This document shows, piece after piece, positions 35,742 to 45,188 of a stretch of DNA of 64,000 nt. A model generated the notes under the pieces. It saw only the letters and a program-made list of their open reading frames with translations. It was not told the DNA's origin and made no database searches. The position numbers and the translations under genes were made by a program. The stretch covers positions 186,001-250,000 of the forward strand of contig NZ_JASSVM010000001.1 of NCBI RefSeq assembly GCF_030541005.1, read 5' to 3'. The stretch is from Marinobacter sp. SS5-14b (GTDB lineage: Bacteria; Pseudomonadota; Gammaproteobacteria; Pseudomonadales; Oleiphilaceae). Within the stretch, counting starts at the first letter, position 1; the number at the start of each line of letters is the position of its first letter.

Positions 35742-35870
35742 TATCCCCTTCGGTGTGGCGTCAAAGGTTCGTAACCTGCGGGCGCCACACCTCGATAAAG
35801 CCGACGAAAAGCCGTCACCTCTCCCTTCCCTACAATTCTTTCCCATTGAAATATAAACAAAAATTAAAGA

Positions 35871-35885
35871 TGGCACAGTGTTGGC
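35871..35885 (+). promoter_or_regulatory. sigma-54 promoter before fleS
   Basis: TGGCACAgtgttGGC: the GG and GC invariant pairs are 10 bases apart, 68 bases before the fleS start. Fits FleQ control of fleSR. Confidence 0.7.
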
Positions 35886-35952
35886 ATAACTGACTCCAAA
35901 CGAAACATCCGAGTGGTCTGGCCTGTAAGGGGTTGGTCTCAGGGGGAAGGTT

Positions 35953-37191
35953 ATGAATCAGGCACAATTTGTTCTGGAACCGGGGCACACCCAGGTGGGT
36001 GTGAACGCTGCTGCTGATGCGAATGACAAGGTAACGGCACTGTTTCCTCAACAAGACGACGAGGCGGTGGATTCAGCCCTGGAGCTGTTCAACAGGATGT
36101 CGCGCCAGATTACGGATTCCTATCGAACGCTTGAGTCTCGGGTTAACCAGTTGTCTGGGGAATTGTCCCACGAATCTCGCCAGCGCCAGCAGGAACTGGA
36201 AGAGAAAGAGCAACTGGCAGACCGCCTTTCGACGCTGCTCAAAGCACTTCCGGCCGGTGTCGTGGTGCTCGACAAGCGTGGCGTTGTCAGTCAGTGCAAT
36301 CCTGCAGCGATGGCGCTGCTTGGTGAGCCGTTGGACGGTGAACGCTGGGTTGACGTGATCACACGCTGTTTTTCCCCGCGGAGCGACGATGGCCATGAGG
36401 TGTCTCTGAAAGACGGCCGCCGGGTCAGTATCGAAATCCGGACAATGGAAAATCAGCCTGGCCAGCTCATTCTGCTGACCGACCTTACCGAAACCCGGCA
36501 ACTGCAGTCGCAGCTTGCCCACGCCCAGCGCCTGTCTGCCATGGGCAAGATGGTAGCGTCTCTGGCGCATCAGATTCGCACGCCCCTGTCTGCGGCCATT
36601 CTTTATGGCGGCCACCTGAGCCAGCCGGATCTCGATGAAGAGTTGCGTCAGCGCTGTGCCTCTCGCTTGATGTCTCGCCTGACGCACCTTGAGCAGCAGG
36701 TGCGGGACATGCTGATTTTCGCCCGGGGCGAGACCCGACTGGCAGAAGAGCTGTCTGCCGACAAGCTGGTTGCAGCGCTGGCGTCCGCCGTTGATGGCTT
36801 GAAGCTGGCGCCCGGTGCCGCAGTGGCTCTGGATAATTCCGTTGGCCGTCAATGTCGGTTGATGTGCAACCGCGATGCCTTGGTCGGTGCCTGCACGAAT
36901 TTGGTGAACAACAGCCTGGAAGCCGGTGCGACAGAAGTCCGGCTGCAGGTGTCGTCTTCCGGTGGCGGGCTGGAAATCCGGGTTGTGGACAACGGCCCGG
37001 GTTTTGAGCCGGAGCAGACCGGTAAAATCATGGAAGCGTTTTACACCACGAAATCCCATGGTACGGGTTTGGGCCTGGCGGTGGTTCAGGCGGTGGTAAA
37101 GGCCCACAGGGGCGAGTTTTCGATTCAATCTGCCGGACAGGGTGGGGCAGTGGCCGTTATGCGGCTGCCCACGCTGGCTGGCCGGGTTTAA
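35953..37191 (+). CDS. fleS: sensor histidine kinase FleS
   Basis: A cytoplasmic-type histidine kinase of 412 residues with no membrane helix: a Gln/Glu-rich coiled coil (about 50-95), a PAS-like domain (about 90-180), the H-box with H206 in SLAHQIRTPLSAAI and an HATPase domain with the N (ACTNLVNNSLEAG), G1 (VVDNGPGFEPE) and G2 (GTGLGLAV) boxes. It phosphorylates FleR for class III genes. Start ATG at 35953 with AGGGGGAAGG ahead. Same operon as fleR, 21 bases apart. Confidence 0.95.
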   Translation: MNQAQFVLEPGHTQVGVNAAADANDKVTALFPQQDDEAVDSALELFNRMSRQITDSYRTLESRVNQLSGELSHESRQRQQELEEKEQLADRLSTLLKALPAGVVVLDKRGVVSQCNPAAMALLGEPLDGERWVDVITRCFSPRSDDGHEVSLKDGRRVSIEIRTMENQPGQLILLTDLTETRQLQSQLAHAQRLSAMGKMVASLAHQIRTPLSAAILYGGHLSQPDLDEELRQRCASRLMSRLTHLEQQVRDMLIFARGETRLAEELSADKLVAALASAVDGLKLAPGAAVALDNSVGRQCRLMCNRDALVGACTNLVNNSLEAGATEVRLQVSSSGGGLEIRVVDNGPGFEPEQTGKIMEAFYTTKSHGTGLGLAVVQAVVKAHRGEFSIQSAGQGGAVAVMRLPTLAGRV

Positions 37192-37212
37192 AGAGCAGGT
37201 GGAGGCATAGAC

Positions 37213-38658
37213 ATGGCAAAGGCTCAGATTCTGATAGTGGAAGATGACCAGGACCTGCGGGAAGCACTGGTAACAACCCTTGAACTGGCCCGGTTTCAGG
37301 TGTGTGAAGCGGCAAATGGTCAGGAAGCGCTCGCCAGCCTGGCTCGCAACCCGGTGGATATGGTGGTCAGTGATGTCAACATGCCTGGCCTTTCCGGTCA
37401 CGAACTGTTGGCGGAGGTGCAGCGGCTTTACCCGGGTCTGCCGATGATGCTGATTACTGCGTATGGTCAGATCAGCCATGCGGTGTCTGCCATGCAGTCC
37501 GGCGCTATTGATTACCTCGTCAAGCCGTTTGAACCGCAGGTTCTGGTGGAGGCTGTCAGTAAAGTGGTTGGTGGCGTGCGCCAGAAGTCGGGCGATGAGC
37601 CTGTGGCTGAAGACCCGGTCAGCAAGCGCATGTTCCAGCTTGCGGCGAAAGTGGCGGCGAGTGATTCGACGGTGATGATTTCCGGCGAGAGCGGCACCGG
37701 TAAAGAAGTGCTGGCCCGCTACATTCATCAGCGGTCACCTCGCGCGGATCAGCCATTTGTGGCCATTAACTGTGCGGCCATCCCGGAAAACATGCTGGAA
37801 GCCATTCTGTTCGGCCACGAGAAAGGTGCTTTTACCGGAGCGGTTGCATCCTCACCAGGCAAATTCGAACAGGCCAACGGTGGCACCATCCTGCTGGATG
37901 AAATTTCAGAGATGGATCTCGGGCTGCAGTCCAAGCTGCTCCGGGTTTTGCAGGAGCGTGAAGTTGAGCGGGTCGGTGGCCGAAAGACCATCGCTCTGGA
38001 TGTCCGGGTTCTCGCCACCACCAACCGTGACCTGGCGGACTATGTGCGTGACGGTAAATTCCGGGAAGATCTGTACTACCGGTTGACGGTCTTTCCGATG
38101 CGCTGGCAGCCGTTGCGCGAGCGCACGCTGGATATCATGCCGTTGGCAAAGTCGCTGCTGAAGAAGCACTGCCGGAAGATGAAACTTACCGGTATCAGTC
38201 TGGCTGAAGACGCCCGCCAGGCCCTGTTGGCCTATCGCTGGCCTGGTAATGTGCGCGAGCTGGATAATGCCCTCCAGCGGGCACTGGTGCTGCATCAGGG
38301 CAACGTTATTCACGCCGGTGATCTGTGCCTGGAGATGGGCATTACCGGTTCCTCCGAGTTCACGCAGCCAACGGCACCGTTTGCTGAGCCCGAAATCCAT
38401 GAGCGCCAGCTCGAACAAGACGTGGCGCCGGAAATCCGCCCGGAAAGTCTTGAGCAGGTCACAGATGCTGCCGGTTCGCTGGGGGATGATCTGCGTCAGC
38501 AGGAGTTCCGTATCATTATCCAGACGCTGAAAAAGGAGCGTGGCCGCCGTAACCGGGCTGCCGAGCAGCTGGGCATCAGCCCCAGAACCTTGCGCTATAA
38601 GCTCGCGCAGATGCGTGATGCCGGCATTGATCTCGACGCCGAACTGGCGGCCGCTTAA
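37213..38658 (+). CDS. fleR: sigma-54-dependent response regulator FleR
   Basis: 481 residues: a receiver domain with phosphoacceptor D54 (VSDVNMPGLSG), an AAA+ domain with [18 protein letters not shown] and ILLDEISEMD, and a C-terminal Fis-type helix-turn-helix (NRAAEQLGISPRTLRYKLAQ). Partner of FleS. In Pseudomonas it activates middle flagellar operons including fliE and flgB-type operons. A terminator follows. Confidence 0.96.
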   Translation: MAKAQILIVEDDQDLREALVTTLELARFQVCEAANGQEALASLARNPVDMVVSDVNMPGLSGHELLAEVQRLYPGLPMMLITAYGQISHAVSAMQSGAIDYLVKPFEPQVLVEAVSKVVGGVRQKSGDEPVAEDPVSKRMFQLAAKVAASDSTVMISGESGTGKEVLARYIHQRSPRADQPFVAINCAAIPENMLEAILFGHEKGAFTGAVASSPGKFEQANGGTILLDEISEMDLGLQSKLLRVLQEREVERVGGRKTIALDVRVLATTNRDLADYVRDGKFREDLYYRLTVFPMRWQPLRERTLDIMPLAKSLLKKHCRKMKLTGISLAEDARQALLAYRWPGNVRELDNALQRALVLHQGNVIHAGDLCLEMGITGSSEFTQPTAPFAEPEIHERQLEQDVAPEIRPESLEQVTDAAGSLGDDLRQQEFRIIIQTLKKERGRRNRAAEQLGISPRTLRYKLAQMRDAGIDLDAELAAA

Positions 38659-38690
38659 ATCGTTCGACCTTCTCAGACCTCTACTCCTTC

Positions 38691-38717
38691 GGGCACCCTT
38701 CGGGGTGCCGCTTTTTT
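38691..38717 (+). terminator. terminator after fleSR
   Basis: Stem GGCACCC / GGGTGCC with a TTCG tetraloop, then GC and six T. Good intrinsic terminator. Confidence 0.88.
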
Positions 38718-38826
38718 GTCGGCCACGGCGTTCGGCCGCGCTCAGCCCGCCATATTCCTGTCAAAAGTTTGTCTGAACCCTTCTCTCCTGTTGTTAATTC
38801 CATGAAAACATTAATTAAAGTGGTTT

Positions 38827-38841
38827 TGGCCTGCCGTTTGC
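38827..38841 (+). promoter_or_regulatory. sigma-54 promoter before fliE
   Basis: TGGCCTGccgtTTGC fits TGGCAYR-N4-TTGC at nearly every position, 58 bases before the fliE start. Head of the fliEFGHIJ operon. Confidence 0.78.
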
Positions 38842-38898
38842 TTTAACCGTCTCAGAGAATGAATAACTGATGCCCGCCTGGGTGTTCTGGAGAGTGAT

Positions 38899-39267
38899 AT
38901 GGTTCAGCGTGCCGACATTAACAATGTTTTGTCCGAGATCCGGAATCTGCGATCCCAGATGATGCAGAATCAGCAGGTCGAACAAAATCAATCCGTGCGC
39001 GGTCGCATTGATGGCCCGCGGCAGGTCCAGGACACCCGGGAAGTCCCCAGCTTTAACGACATGCTCGGCAACGCGGTGAACAGTGTGAACGAGGTACAGA
39101 GTCACGCCAGTGAACTGCGTACCGCCTACGAAATGGGCGATCCCAACGTCGATATTACCCGCGTGATGATTGCCGCCCAGAAATCGAGTGTGTCCTTCGA
39201 AGCGCTGACCCAGGTTCGTAACCGGGTAGTCAGGGCCTACGAAGACATCATGAATATGCCGATCTGA
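38899..39267 (+). CDS. fliE: flagellar hook-basal body protein FliE
   Basis: 122 residues. The C-terminal half has the FliE signature: PSFNDMLGNAVNSVNEVQ, YEMGDPNVDITRVMIAAQKSS and the ending VRAYEDIMNMPI. It connects the MS ring to the rod. First gene of the basal-body operon; 15 bases before fliF. Confidence 0.95.
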   Translation: MVQRADINNVLSEIRNLRSQMMQNQQVEQNQSVRGRIDGPRQVQDTREVPSFNDMLGNAVNSVNEVQSHASELRTAYEMGDPNVDITRVMIAAQKSSVSFEALTQVRNRVVRAYEDIMNMPI

Positions 39268-39282
39268 TAACGGAGCAGTAGC

Positions 39283-40992
39283 ATGGCAAGCGTACCCGCC
39301 CAAACCGCAGCGTCTGACCTGCCCGCAACCCAGGACTCAGATGCATCCGAAAGCCGCAGCAACTTGTTGCTCGGGTTCAATCGTCTGCACTTGTTGCGCC
39401 AGATTGGCCTCATGGTGGGGCTGGCGGCCAGCGTTGCCCTCGGGGTTGCGGTGGTGCTGTGGGCTCAGGAGCCTAACTACCAGCCGGTGGTTGGCGATTT
39501 GTCGGCCTACAATCCGCAAGACGTAACCACGATTCTCGAAAGCAGCGGTATCGATTACAAAATGGACCCGCGTACCGGCGCACTGCTGGTGCCTTCGGAA
39601 CAGGTGTACAACGCCCGGTTGAAGCTGGCGGCTGAAGGGGTCACAGATCGCAAAACCATAGGCTATGAGTTACTGGATCAGGATCGGGGCCTGGGCACCT
39701 CCCAGTTCATGGAAACCATCAGCTACCGTCGTGGCCTGGAAGGTGAGCTGGCGCGCACCATCGCCAGTATGCGCGGTGTCCGGAATGCCCGTGTGCATCT
39801 GGCCATTCCGGAACGTTCGGTATTCATTCGGGATGCCCGTGAACCGACCGCATCGGTGTTTTTGGAAGTGTTTGCTGGTCGACGGCCAGAGCAGGAGCAG
39901 ATTCGCGCCATCGTGAACCTGGTGGCGGGCAGTATCCCCATGATGAACCGTGCTCAGGTGACGGTGGTTGACCAGAATGGCAATCTGCTGACCGGCGATG
40001 AAGCCAGGGGCGAGACTGATCGCATGAAAGATCAGTATGAATACACCAGCAGAGTGGAAGAGCGCCTGACCCGACGCGTGGCGTCCCTGATTTCCCCGAT
40101 TGTTGGTGACGGCCGTTATCGTGCGGAGGTGTCTGCAGACCTGGATTTCTCCGCGGTTGAACGGGCAGAAGAACTCTATAATCCGGAACAGCAAGCGGTG
40201 CGCAGCGAGCGTGAGCTTTCTGAGCAGCGTGGTGCTGGCGGTGCCATGGCCGGTGTGCCCGGCGCACTTTCCAATCAGCCTCCCGGGCAGGCAACCGTGC
40301 CGGAAGTGGCCAACGCCGATGCCGGTGAAGATGGAGAAGCCGTTGCACCCCCGGTGAATGTCCGCAGGGAATCGACCCGAAACTATGAGATTGATCGCAC
40401 TGTCAGCTATACCCGCCAGGAACTGGGTGCGGTCAAACGCGTAACCGTTGCCCTCGCGGTCGACGACATGAAAGTGGTGAATCCGGAAACGGGCGAGGTA
40501 ACCTACGAGCCATGGCCTGAAGCCGAGCTTCAGCGGCTTGGAATGCTGGTGCGGGATGCCGTAGGCTACTCGGCTGCCAGGGGTGACAGCGTAACCGTCA
40601 TGAATACCGCCTTTGCGCCAGAAGAAGCCGTGACCTTTGAGGAGCCCGGATTCTGGCAGCAGCCCTGGTTCTGGGATTTGATGAAACAGGTTCTGGCCGG
40701 GCTGGTCATTCTGATTCTGGTGCTGGGCCTGCTTCGCCCGACTTTGAAGAGTTTGTCTGGTGGTGGCCGCCGTGAACGAGAAGAAGGCTCGGAAGACGAC
40801 GGCTACGGCGGGCTCGACAGCATTGAAGGGGGCAGTGCCCTCAGAGACGCCATGGCATCTCAGGATGAACTGCTTTTGCCCGGCGCTACAGACAGCTATG
40901 ATAGGCAGTTGAATGCACTCAAAGGCCTGATTGCAGAAGACCCGGCCAGGGTTGCACAGGTTATGCGCCAGTGGGTGAACGTCGATGACTGA
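39283..40992 (+). CDS. fliF: flagellar MS-ring protein FliF
   Basis: 569 residues with two membrane helices (about 40-62 and 463-483) bracketing the ring-building motifs RBM1-3 (DLSAYNPQDVTTILE; GTSQFMETISYRRGLEGELARTI; RSVFIRDAREPTASVFLE). The C-terminal FliG-binding tail ends VAQVMRQWVNVDD. The start is ATG at 39283. It overlaps fliG by 8 bases. Confidence 0.97.
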   Translation: MASVPAQTAASDLPATQDSDASESRSNLLLGFNRLHLLRQIGLMVGLAASVALGVAVVLWAQEPNYQPVVGDLSAYNPQDVTTILESSGIDYKMDPRTGALLVPSEQVYNARLKLAAEGVTDRKTIGYELLDQDRGLGTSQFMETISYRRGLEGELARTIASMRGVRNARVHLAIPERSVFIRDAREPTASVFLEVFAGRRPEQEQIRAIVNLVAGSIPMMNRAQVTVVDQNGNLLTGDEARGETDRMKDQYEYTSRVEERLTRRVASLISPIVGDGRYRAEVSADLDFSAVERAEELYNPEQQAVRSERELSEQRGAGGAMAGVPGALSNQPPGQATVPEVANADAGEDGEAVAPPVNVRRESTRNYEIDRTVSYTRQELGAVKRVTVALAVDDMKVVNPETGEVTYEPWPEAELQRLGMLVRDAVGYSAARGDSVTVMNTAFAPEEAVTFEEPGFWQQPWFWDLMKQVLAGLVILILVLGLLRPTLKSLSGGGRREREEGSEDDGYGGLDSIEGGSALRDAMASQDELLLPGATDSYDRQLNALKGLIAEDPARVAQVMRQWVNVDD

Positions 40993-42028
40993 ACAAAACC
41001 TCCAGCAGGGTGAAGCTGCTCCCAAAAAGCCGCAGAGAAAAATCTCCCGGGTAGAGCAGGCTGCGATCCTGCTGATGTCGCTGGGTGAGGCTGATGCCGC
41101 TGAAGTGCTGAAACACATGGGCCCGAAAGAGGTTCAGCGCGTGGGCGTTGCCATGGCGCAGATGCAGGACGTCAGCAAGGATGACGTAACCTATGTGCTT
41201 AATCAGTTTGTTGACGCCGTCGGCGGGCAGACCGGCTTGGGTGTGGGTAACGACGACTACATCCGTGCGATGCTGACCCAGGCGTTGGGGGACGACAAAG
41301 CCGCCAGCCTGATTGATCGCATTCTGGTGGGCGGAAACACCACCGGCCTGGACACCCTGAAATGGATGGAGCCCAGGGCGGTCGGCGATATCATCCGCTA
41401 CGAGCATCCACAGATTCAGGCCATCGTTATTTCCTACCTCGACCCGGACCAGGCCGCCGAAATTCTGGCAACCCTTGATGAACGTGTGCGCCTGGATGTC
41501 ATGATGCGGGTCGCCTCGCTCGAAAGCATCCAGCCCCAGGCTCTGCAAGAGCTCAACGACATTCTCGAGAAACAGTTCTCGGGTGGCTCAGCGGCCAAGA
41601 CCAGTCGTATTGGCGGTGTTAAACGGGCCGCTGATATCATGAACTTTATGGACCGGGCGATCGAAGGCACCCTGATGGACTCCATCAAGGATATGGACCC
41701 GGACCTTGCCACCACCATCGAAGATCTCATGTTTGTCTTCGACAATCTCAAGGATATTGACGACCGGGGTATTCAGGCCCTGCTCAGGGAAGTGTCATCC
41801 GAGGTGTTGGTTGTAGCCCTGAAGGGCTCCGACGAAGCGGTCAAGGAAAAGATCTTCAAGAATATGTCCAAGCGGGCCGCAGAGTTGCTTCAGGATGATC
41901 TGGAAGCCAAAGGTCCGGTCAAGGTCAGCGAAGTGGAATCCGCACAGAAAGACATCATCACCGTTGCCCGTCGAATGGCGGAGGCTGGCGAAATTTCGCT
42001 CGGCGGTGCCGGTGAAGAAATGATGTGA
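40985..42028 (+). CDS. fliG: flagellar motor switch protein FliG
   Basis: 347 residues, N, middle and C domains. Middle domain EHPQ at IIRYEHPQIQAIVISYL and torque-helix charges near the end (FKNMSKRAAELLQDDLEAKGPV). A rotor component contacted by the stator and FliF. Start overlaps fliF; stop overlaps the fliH start. Confidence 0.98.
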   Translation: MTEQNLQQGEAAPKKPQRKISRVEQAAILLMSLGEADAAEVLKHMGPKEVQRVGVAMAQMQDVSKDDVTYVLNQFVDAVGGQTGLGVGNDDYIRAMLTQALGDDKAASLIDRILVGGNTTGLDTLKWMEPRAVGDIIRYEHPQIQAIVISYLDPDQAAEILATLDERVRLDVMMRVASLESIQPQALQELNDILEKQFSGGSAAKTSRIGGVKRAADIMNFMDRAIEGTLMDSIKDMDPDLATTIEDLMFVFDNLKDIDDRGIQALLREVSSEVLVVALKGSDEAVKEKIFKNMSKRAAELLQDDLEAKGPVKVSEVESAQKDIITVARRMAEAGEISLGGAGEEMM

Positions 42029-42915
42029 TGAAAGACTCCGATCAGGATGCCAAACCTATCCGCAAAGAACAGATGACCGCCTGGGAACGCTGGGAGCTGC
42101 CCCTGCTTGATGAACGTGGCAACCAGGTTGCGCAGGAAGAGGAGGTGAAGCCCCTTACCGCCGCAGACCTGGCTGAGATCCGTGAGGCGGCGCGGGAAGA
42201 CGGCTTTCGTGAAGGGCTCGAAGCCGGGCACCAGGAAGGATTCAGCCAGGGGCGTAGCGAAGGCCATCAGGAAGGCTTTGCCGCGGCTGAAGTGGAGGGC
42301 AGGGAACAGGGGCGTCAACAGGCCACCGAAGAAACCCGCCAGGAAGTCGCCACCAAACTGGACCGGCTGGAACATTTGTTGGGCGAGTTGTTGTTGCCTA
42401 TCGAACGCCACGAAGAAGAGCTGGAATCTGCACTCGTCAATCTCTCGACGGTGCTGGCCCGTGCCGTGGTCTATCGCGAGCTCAGTATCGACTCCTCCCA
42501 GATTCGTCAGGTTGTTCGCAAAGCGCTTAGGGCGCTGCCCTCGGCGGCCGATAATGTGCGTATCCATATTCATCCGGATGATCTTGAGCCGGTTCGGGAA
42601 GTGACCGAGCGCCTGGACGTTGCTCCGGTGATTGTTGAAGACGACAGCCTGATGCCCGGCGGCTGCAAAGTGGAAACACTTCACAGTCTGGTGGATTACA
42701 CGGTCGAAAAGCGCTTCCAGCGTGCGGTTCAGGGCATGCTTGAAGAGCAACTCGCGGATGCCACCGGCCCCGAGAGCGAACTGGCAGACTCCAGAATGGG
42801 AGAGCTGACAGATTTTCATCGGGATGTCCTCAGTGATTCGGCCATGAGCCCTGACGCCGTGCCGTCGCCTGAGCCTGCGCAGAAGGAAGAGGGCGATGAC
42901 CTCCCGACTGGCTGA
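42028..42915 (+). CDS. fliH: flagellar assembly protein FliH
   Basis: 295 residues from the ATG at 42028, which shares a base with the fliG stop (TGATG); a GTG 3 bases earlier is an alternative. The N-terminal region carries the glycine-repeat helix typical of FliH ([18 protein letters not shown]). Regulator of the ATPase FliI. It overlaps fliI by 20 bases. Confidence 0.92.
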   Translation: MKDSDQDAKPIRKEQMTAWERWELPLLDERGNQVAQEEEVKPLTAADLAEIREAAREDGFREGLEAGHQEGFSQGRSEGHQEGFAAAEVEGREQGRQQATEETRQEVATKLDRLEHLLGELLLPIERHEEELESALVNLSTVLARAVVYRELSIDSSQIRQVVRKALRALPSAADNVRIHIHPDDLEPVREVTERLDVAPVIVEDDSLMPGGCKVETLHSLVDYTVEKRFQRAVQGMLEEQLADATGPESELADSRMGELTDFHRDVLSDSAMSPDAVPSPEPAQKEEGDDLPTG

Positions 42916-44287
42916 TCGCCTTCGACAGCTTCAGGGTGCCATCAGCCCGGAACCAGAGCCGGAGCTTTCCGGCCGCCTGACGCGGATGGTTGGTCTTACC
43001 CTTGAATGCGTGGGATGCCCGATGGTTGTCGGCGATCGCTGTGTGATTCAGGGAGAAGGAACGGGCAGCGTTGAAGCCGAGGTGGTGGGCTTCGAAGAGA
43101 ACAAGGTTTACCTGATGCCACTGACCGCCATCGAGGGCCTGAAGCCGGGCGCCCGGGTTGTTCCTTTATCGTCCGCCAGTCGTGTGCCCGTCGGTCCGCA
43201 AATGCTGGGCCGCGTGGTCAATGGCGCCGGTGATCCGCTGGACGGCAAAGGGCCGCTGCAGGCGGAAGCGCGGGTCCAGTTGACAGGCGACATCATCAAT
43301 CCCCTGAACCGTGCGCCTGTGCGTCAATCGATGGACGTGGGTATTCGCGCCATCAATGCGTTACTGACGGTTGGTCAGGGGCAGCGTTTGGGTCTGTTTG
43401 CGGGCAGCGGCGTGGGTAAGAGTATGCTGCTGGGCATGATGACCCGGTTTACCGATGCCGATATCACCGTGGTAGGTCTCATTGGCGAACGGGGCCGTGA
43501 GGTGAAGGAGTTTATCGAAGACATTCTGGGCGAAGAGGGCCTTGCCCGTTCGGTTGTCGTGGCATCGCCTGCGGATGACTCGCCGCTGATGCGGTTGCGT
43601 GCCGCCATGCTGACTACGAGAATTGCCGAATATTATCGGGACCAGGGCAAGCGGGTTTTGCTGCTGATGGACTCCCTGACCCGCTATGCCCAGGCACAGC
43701 GTGAAATTGCCCTGGCTGTTGGCGAACCTCCCGCGACCAAGGGTTATCCACCGTCGGTCTTTGCAAAATTGCCGCAATTGGTGGAGCGAACCGGCAATGG
43801 TCGACCGGGCGGTGGCTCGATTACCGCCTTTTACACCGTGTTGACAGAAGGCGATGACCAGCAGGACCCGATTGCCGACGCGGCCCGGGCGATTCTGGAT
43901 GGTCATATCGTGCTTTCTCGCCGCTTGGCTGAAGAGGGCCATTACCCCGCCATTGATGTGGAAGCCTCCATCAGCCGGGTAATGCCGCAGGTCACAAACC
44001 CCGAACATTTCTCAAGAGCCCAGCGCTTCAAACAGGTTTACTCCCGTTACCAACAGGCCCGCGACCTGATCAGCGTGGGGGCCTATGTGAAAGGCTCAGA
44101 TCCGGAAACAGACTTTGCCATCCAGCATATCGCTAACATGCGCCAGTTCCTTCAACAGGAACTGAACGAGAGTGCACCACTGAAACAGAGTATCGACCAG
44201 TTGTTGGAGGTGGTTCCTGAGCGCCGGTCGCCCGAACGCCAGAAAAACGCCGTACCCGGCCCCAACGCTGAGCGGAGAGAAGGCTGA
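42896..44287 (+). CDS. fliI: flagellum-specific ATPase FliI
   Basis: A 463-residue F1-beta-like ATPase energising or unfolding export substrates. The P-loop is GSGVGKS (170-176). Walker B lies in [16 protein letters not shown] and [20 protein letters not shown] matches the family. Overlaps fliH and fliJ, so it is translationally coupled. Confidence 0.97.
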   Translation: MTSRLADRLRQLQGAISPEPEPELSGRLTRMVGLTLECVGCPMVVGDRCVIQGEGTGSVEAEVVGFEENKVYLMPLTAIEGLKPGARVVPLSSASRVPVGPQMLGRVVNGAGDPLDGKGPLQAEARVQLTGDIINPLNRAPVRQSMDVGIRAINALLTVGQGQRLGLFAGSGVGKSMLLGMMTRFTDADITVVGLIGERGREVKEFIEDILGEEGLARSVVVASPADDSPLMRLRAAMLTTRIAEYYRDQGKRVLLLMDSLTRYAQAQREIALAVGEPPATKGYPPSVFAKLPQLVERTGNGRPGGGSITAFYTVLTEGDDQQDPIADAARAILDGHIVLSRRLAEEGHYPAIDVEASISRVMPQVTNPEHFSRAQRFKQVYSRYQQARDLISVGAYVKGSDPETDFAIQHIANMRQFLQQELNESAPLKQSIDQLLEVVPERRSPERQKNAVPGPNAERREG

Positions 44288-44730
44288 TGCTGCGTTCCCG
44301 GCGCCTTGAAGCAGTACTTACCCTGGAGGAGCGCAAGGAGCAGGCGGCGCTGGAGCTGATGGGCGAGGCCCGCAAACAGGTAGACGCGCACAAAGAACAG
44401 GTAGAAAACCTGGAGCGCTACCAGCAGGAGTACCGAAATCAGATTCGCGCAAGCCAGCAGGGCGTAGTACCTGTTGCCCGTTTGCAGGCCTGGCAGGCGT
44501 TTATTGCACAGCTTGACCAGGTGATCGCCCAGCAGCAGCGTCAGCTCCTGCAGGCCGAGCAGTTGTTTGAAGCCCGGCGACGGGAATGGCAGCAGGCCTG
44601 GGAGCGTAAACGGGGCATGGAAAAGTATATTGAATCCTGCCGGCAGCAAGAGCAGCGTGAGCAGGACTCGAAAGAGCAGAAACTGGCGGACGAAGCAGCT
44701 GGCAGGGCCTTTGCTCGAAGGCCGCGCTGA
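44287..44730 (+). CDS. fliJ: flagellar export protein FliJ
   Basis: 147 residues, an almost entirely antiparallel coiled coil (RLEAVLTLEERKEQAALEL; RREWQQAWERKRGMEKYIE) typical of FliJ, which fits into the FliI ring. Its ATG lies in the fliI stop (TGATG). Low sequence conservation is normal; gene order makes it certain. Confidence 0.92.
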   Translation: MLRSRRLEAVLTLEERKEQAALELMGEARKQVDAHKEQVENLERYQQEYRNQIRASQQGVVPVARLQAWQAFIAQLDQVIAQQQRQLLQAEQLFEARRREWQQAWERKRGMEKYIESCRQQEQREQDSKEQKLADEAAGRAFARRPR

Positions 44731-44786
44731 GACCGCCTTTCCCGGCCTGTCATCCCGCCCCAAACGACAGATGCAATTTCCGTTAA

Positions 44787-44806
44787 TTTGTCTATCCTTA
44801 GACAAA
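44787..44806. repeat. 8-bp inverted repeat between fliJ and hsbA
   Basis: TTTGTCTA and TAGACAAA with a TCCT spacer. It could be an operator or a weak transcript hairpin; there is no T-run. The 142-base gap it lies in holds no gene and no convincing promoter. Confidence 0.3.
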
Positions 44807-44872
44807 CAAGCAGCTCAGCGGACAGTAAGGATCAGCTATGATCGTTAGCGGTAAATGCAGGGAGGTTCGCGA

Positions 44873-45178
44873 ATGCCGATAGATACGCGACGCAGTGATG
44901 ACGGCCACACTCTGACAATCCGGGTTCAGGGCCGTTTTGATTTCAGTACTCATCAGGCGTTTCGTGACGCCTATGAGCACAGCGATCCGTCGGTAAAAAA
45001 CTACGTTATTGATCTCTCCGATACAACCTATCTGGACAGTTCCGCATTGGGCATGCTGTTGTTGCTGAGGGATCATGCCGGCGGTGACAGCGCCAGTGTG
45101 GTGATCGAAAACTGCAACGGCGATGTCCGGCGCATTCTCTCCATCTCGAATTTTGAGCAACTTTTCAGCATCCGCTGA
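44873..45178 (+). CDS. hsbA: anti-sigma factor antagonist, HsbA-like STAS protein
   Basis: A 101-residue STAS domain protein from the ATG at 44873 (AGGGAGG upstream). TTYLDSSALGMLLLL carries the phosphorylatable Ser56, the residue used by P. aeruginosa HsbA. It should be switched by the next gene's phosphatase/kinase and bind an anti-sigma factor (in Pseudomonas, FlgM). Part of a three-gene hsbA-hsbR-hptB-like module within the flagellar cluster. Confidence 0.85.
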   Translation: MPIDTRRSDDGHTLTIRVQGRFDFSTHQAFRDAYEHSDPSVKNYVIDLSDTTYLDSSALGMLLLLRDHAGGDSASVVIENCNGDVRRILSISNFEQLFSIR

Positions 45179-45188
45179 GGCTCCTGCC

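Noticed and set aside
36073..37728. 551-codon minus-strand frame
   Set aside because: It runs antisense to fleS and the start of fleR, which have full domain support; the translation is His/Arg/Gln-rich and has no recognisable domain.
39670..41118. 482-codon minus-strand frame
   Set aside because: Antisense to fliF and fliG; composition is typical of a codon-bias shadow.
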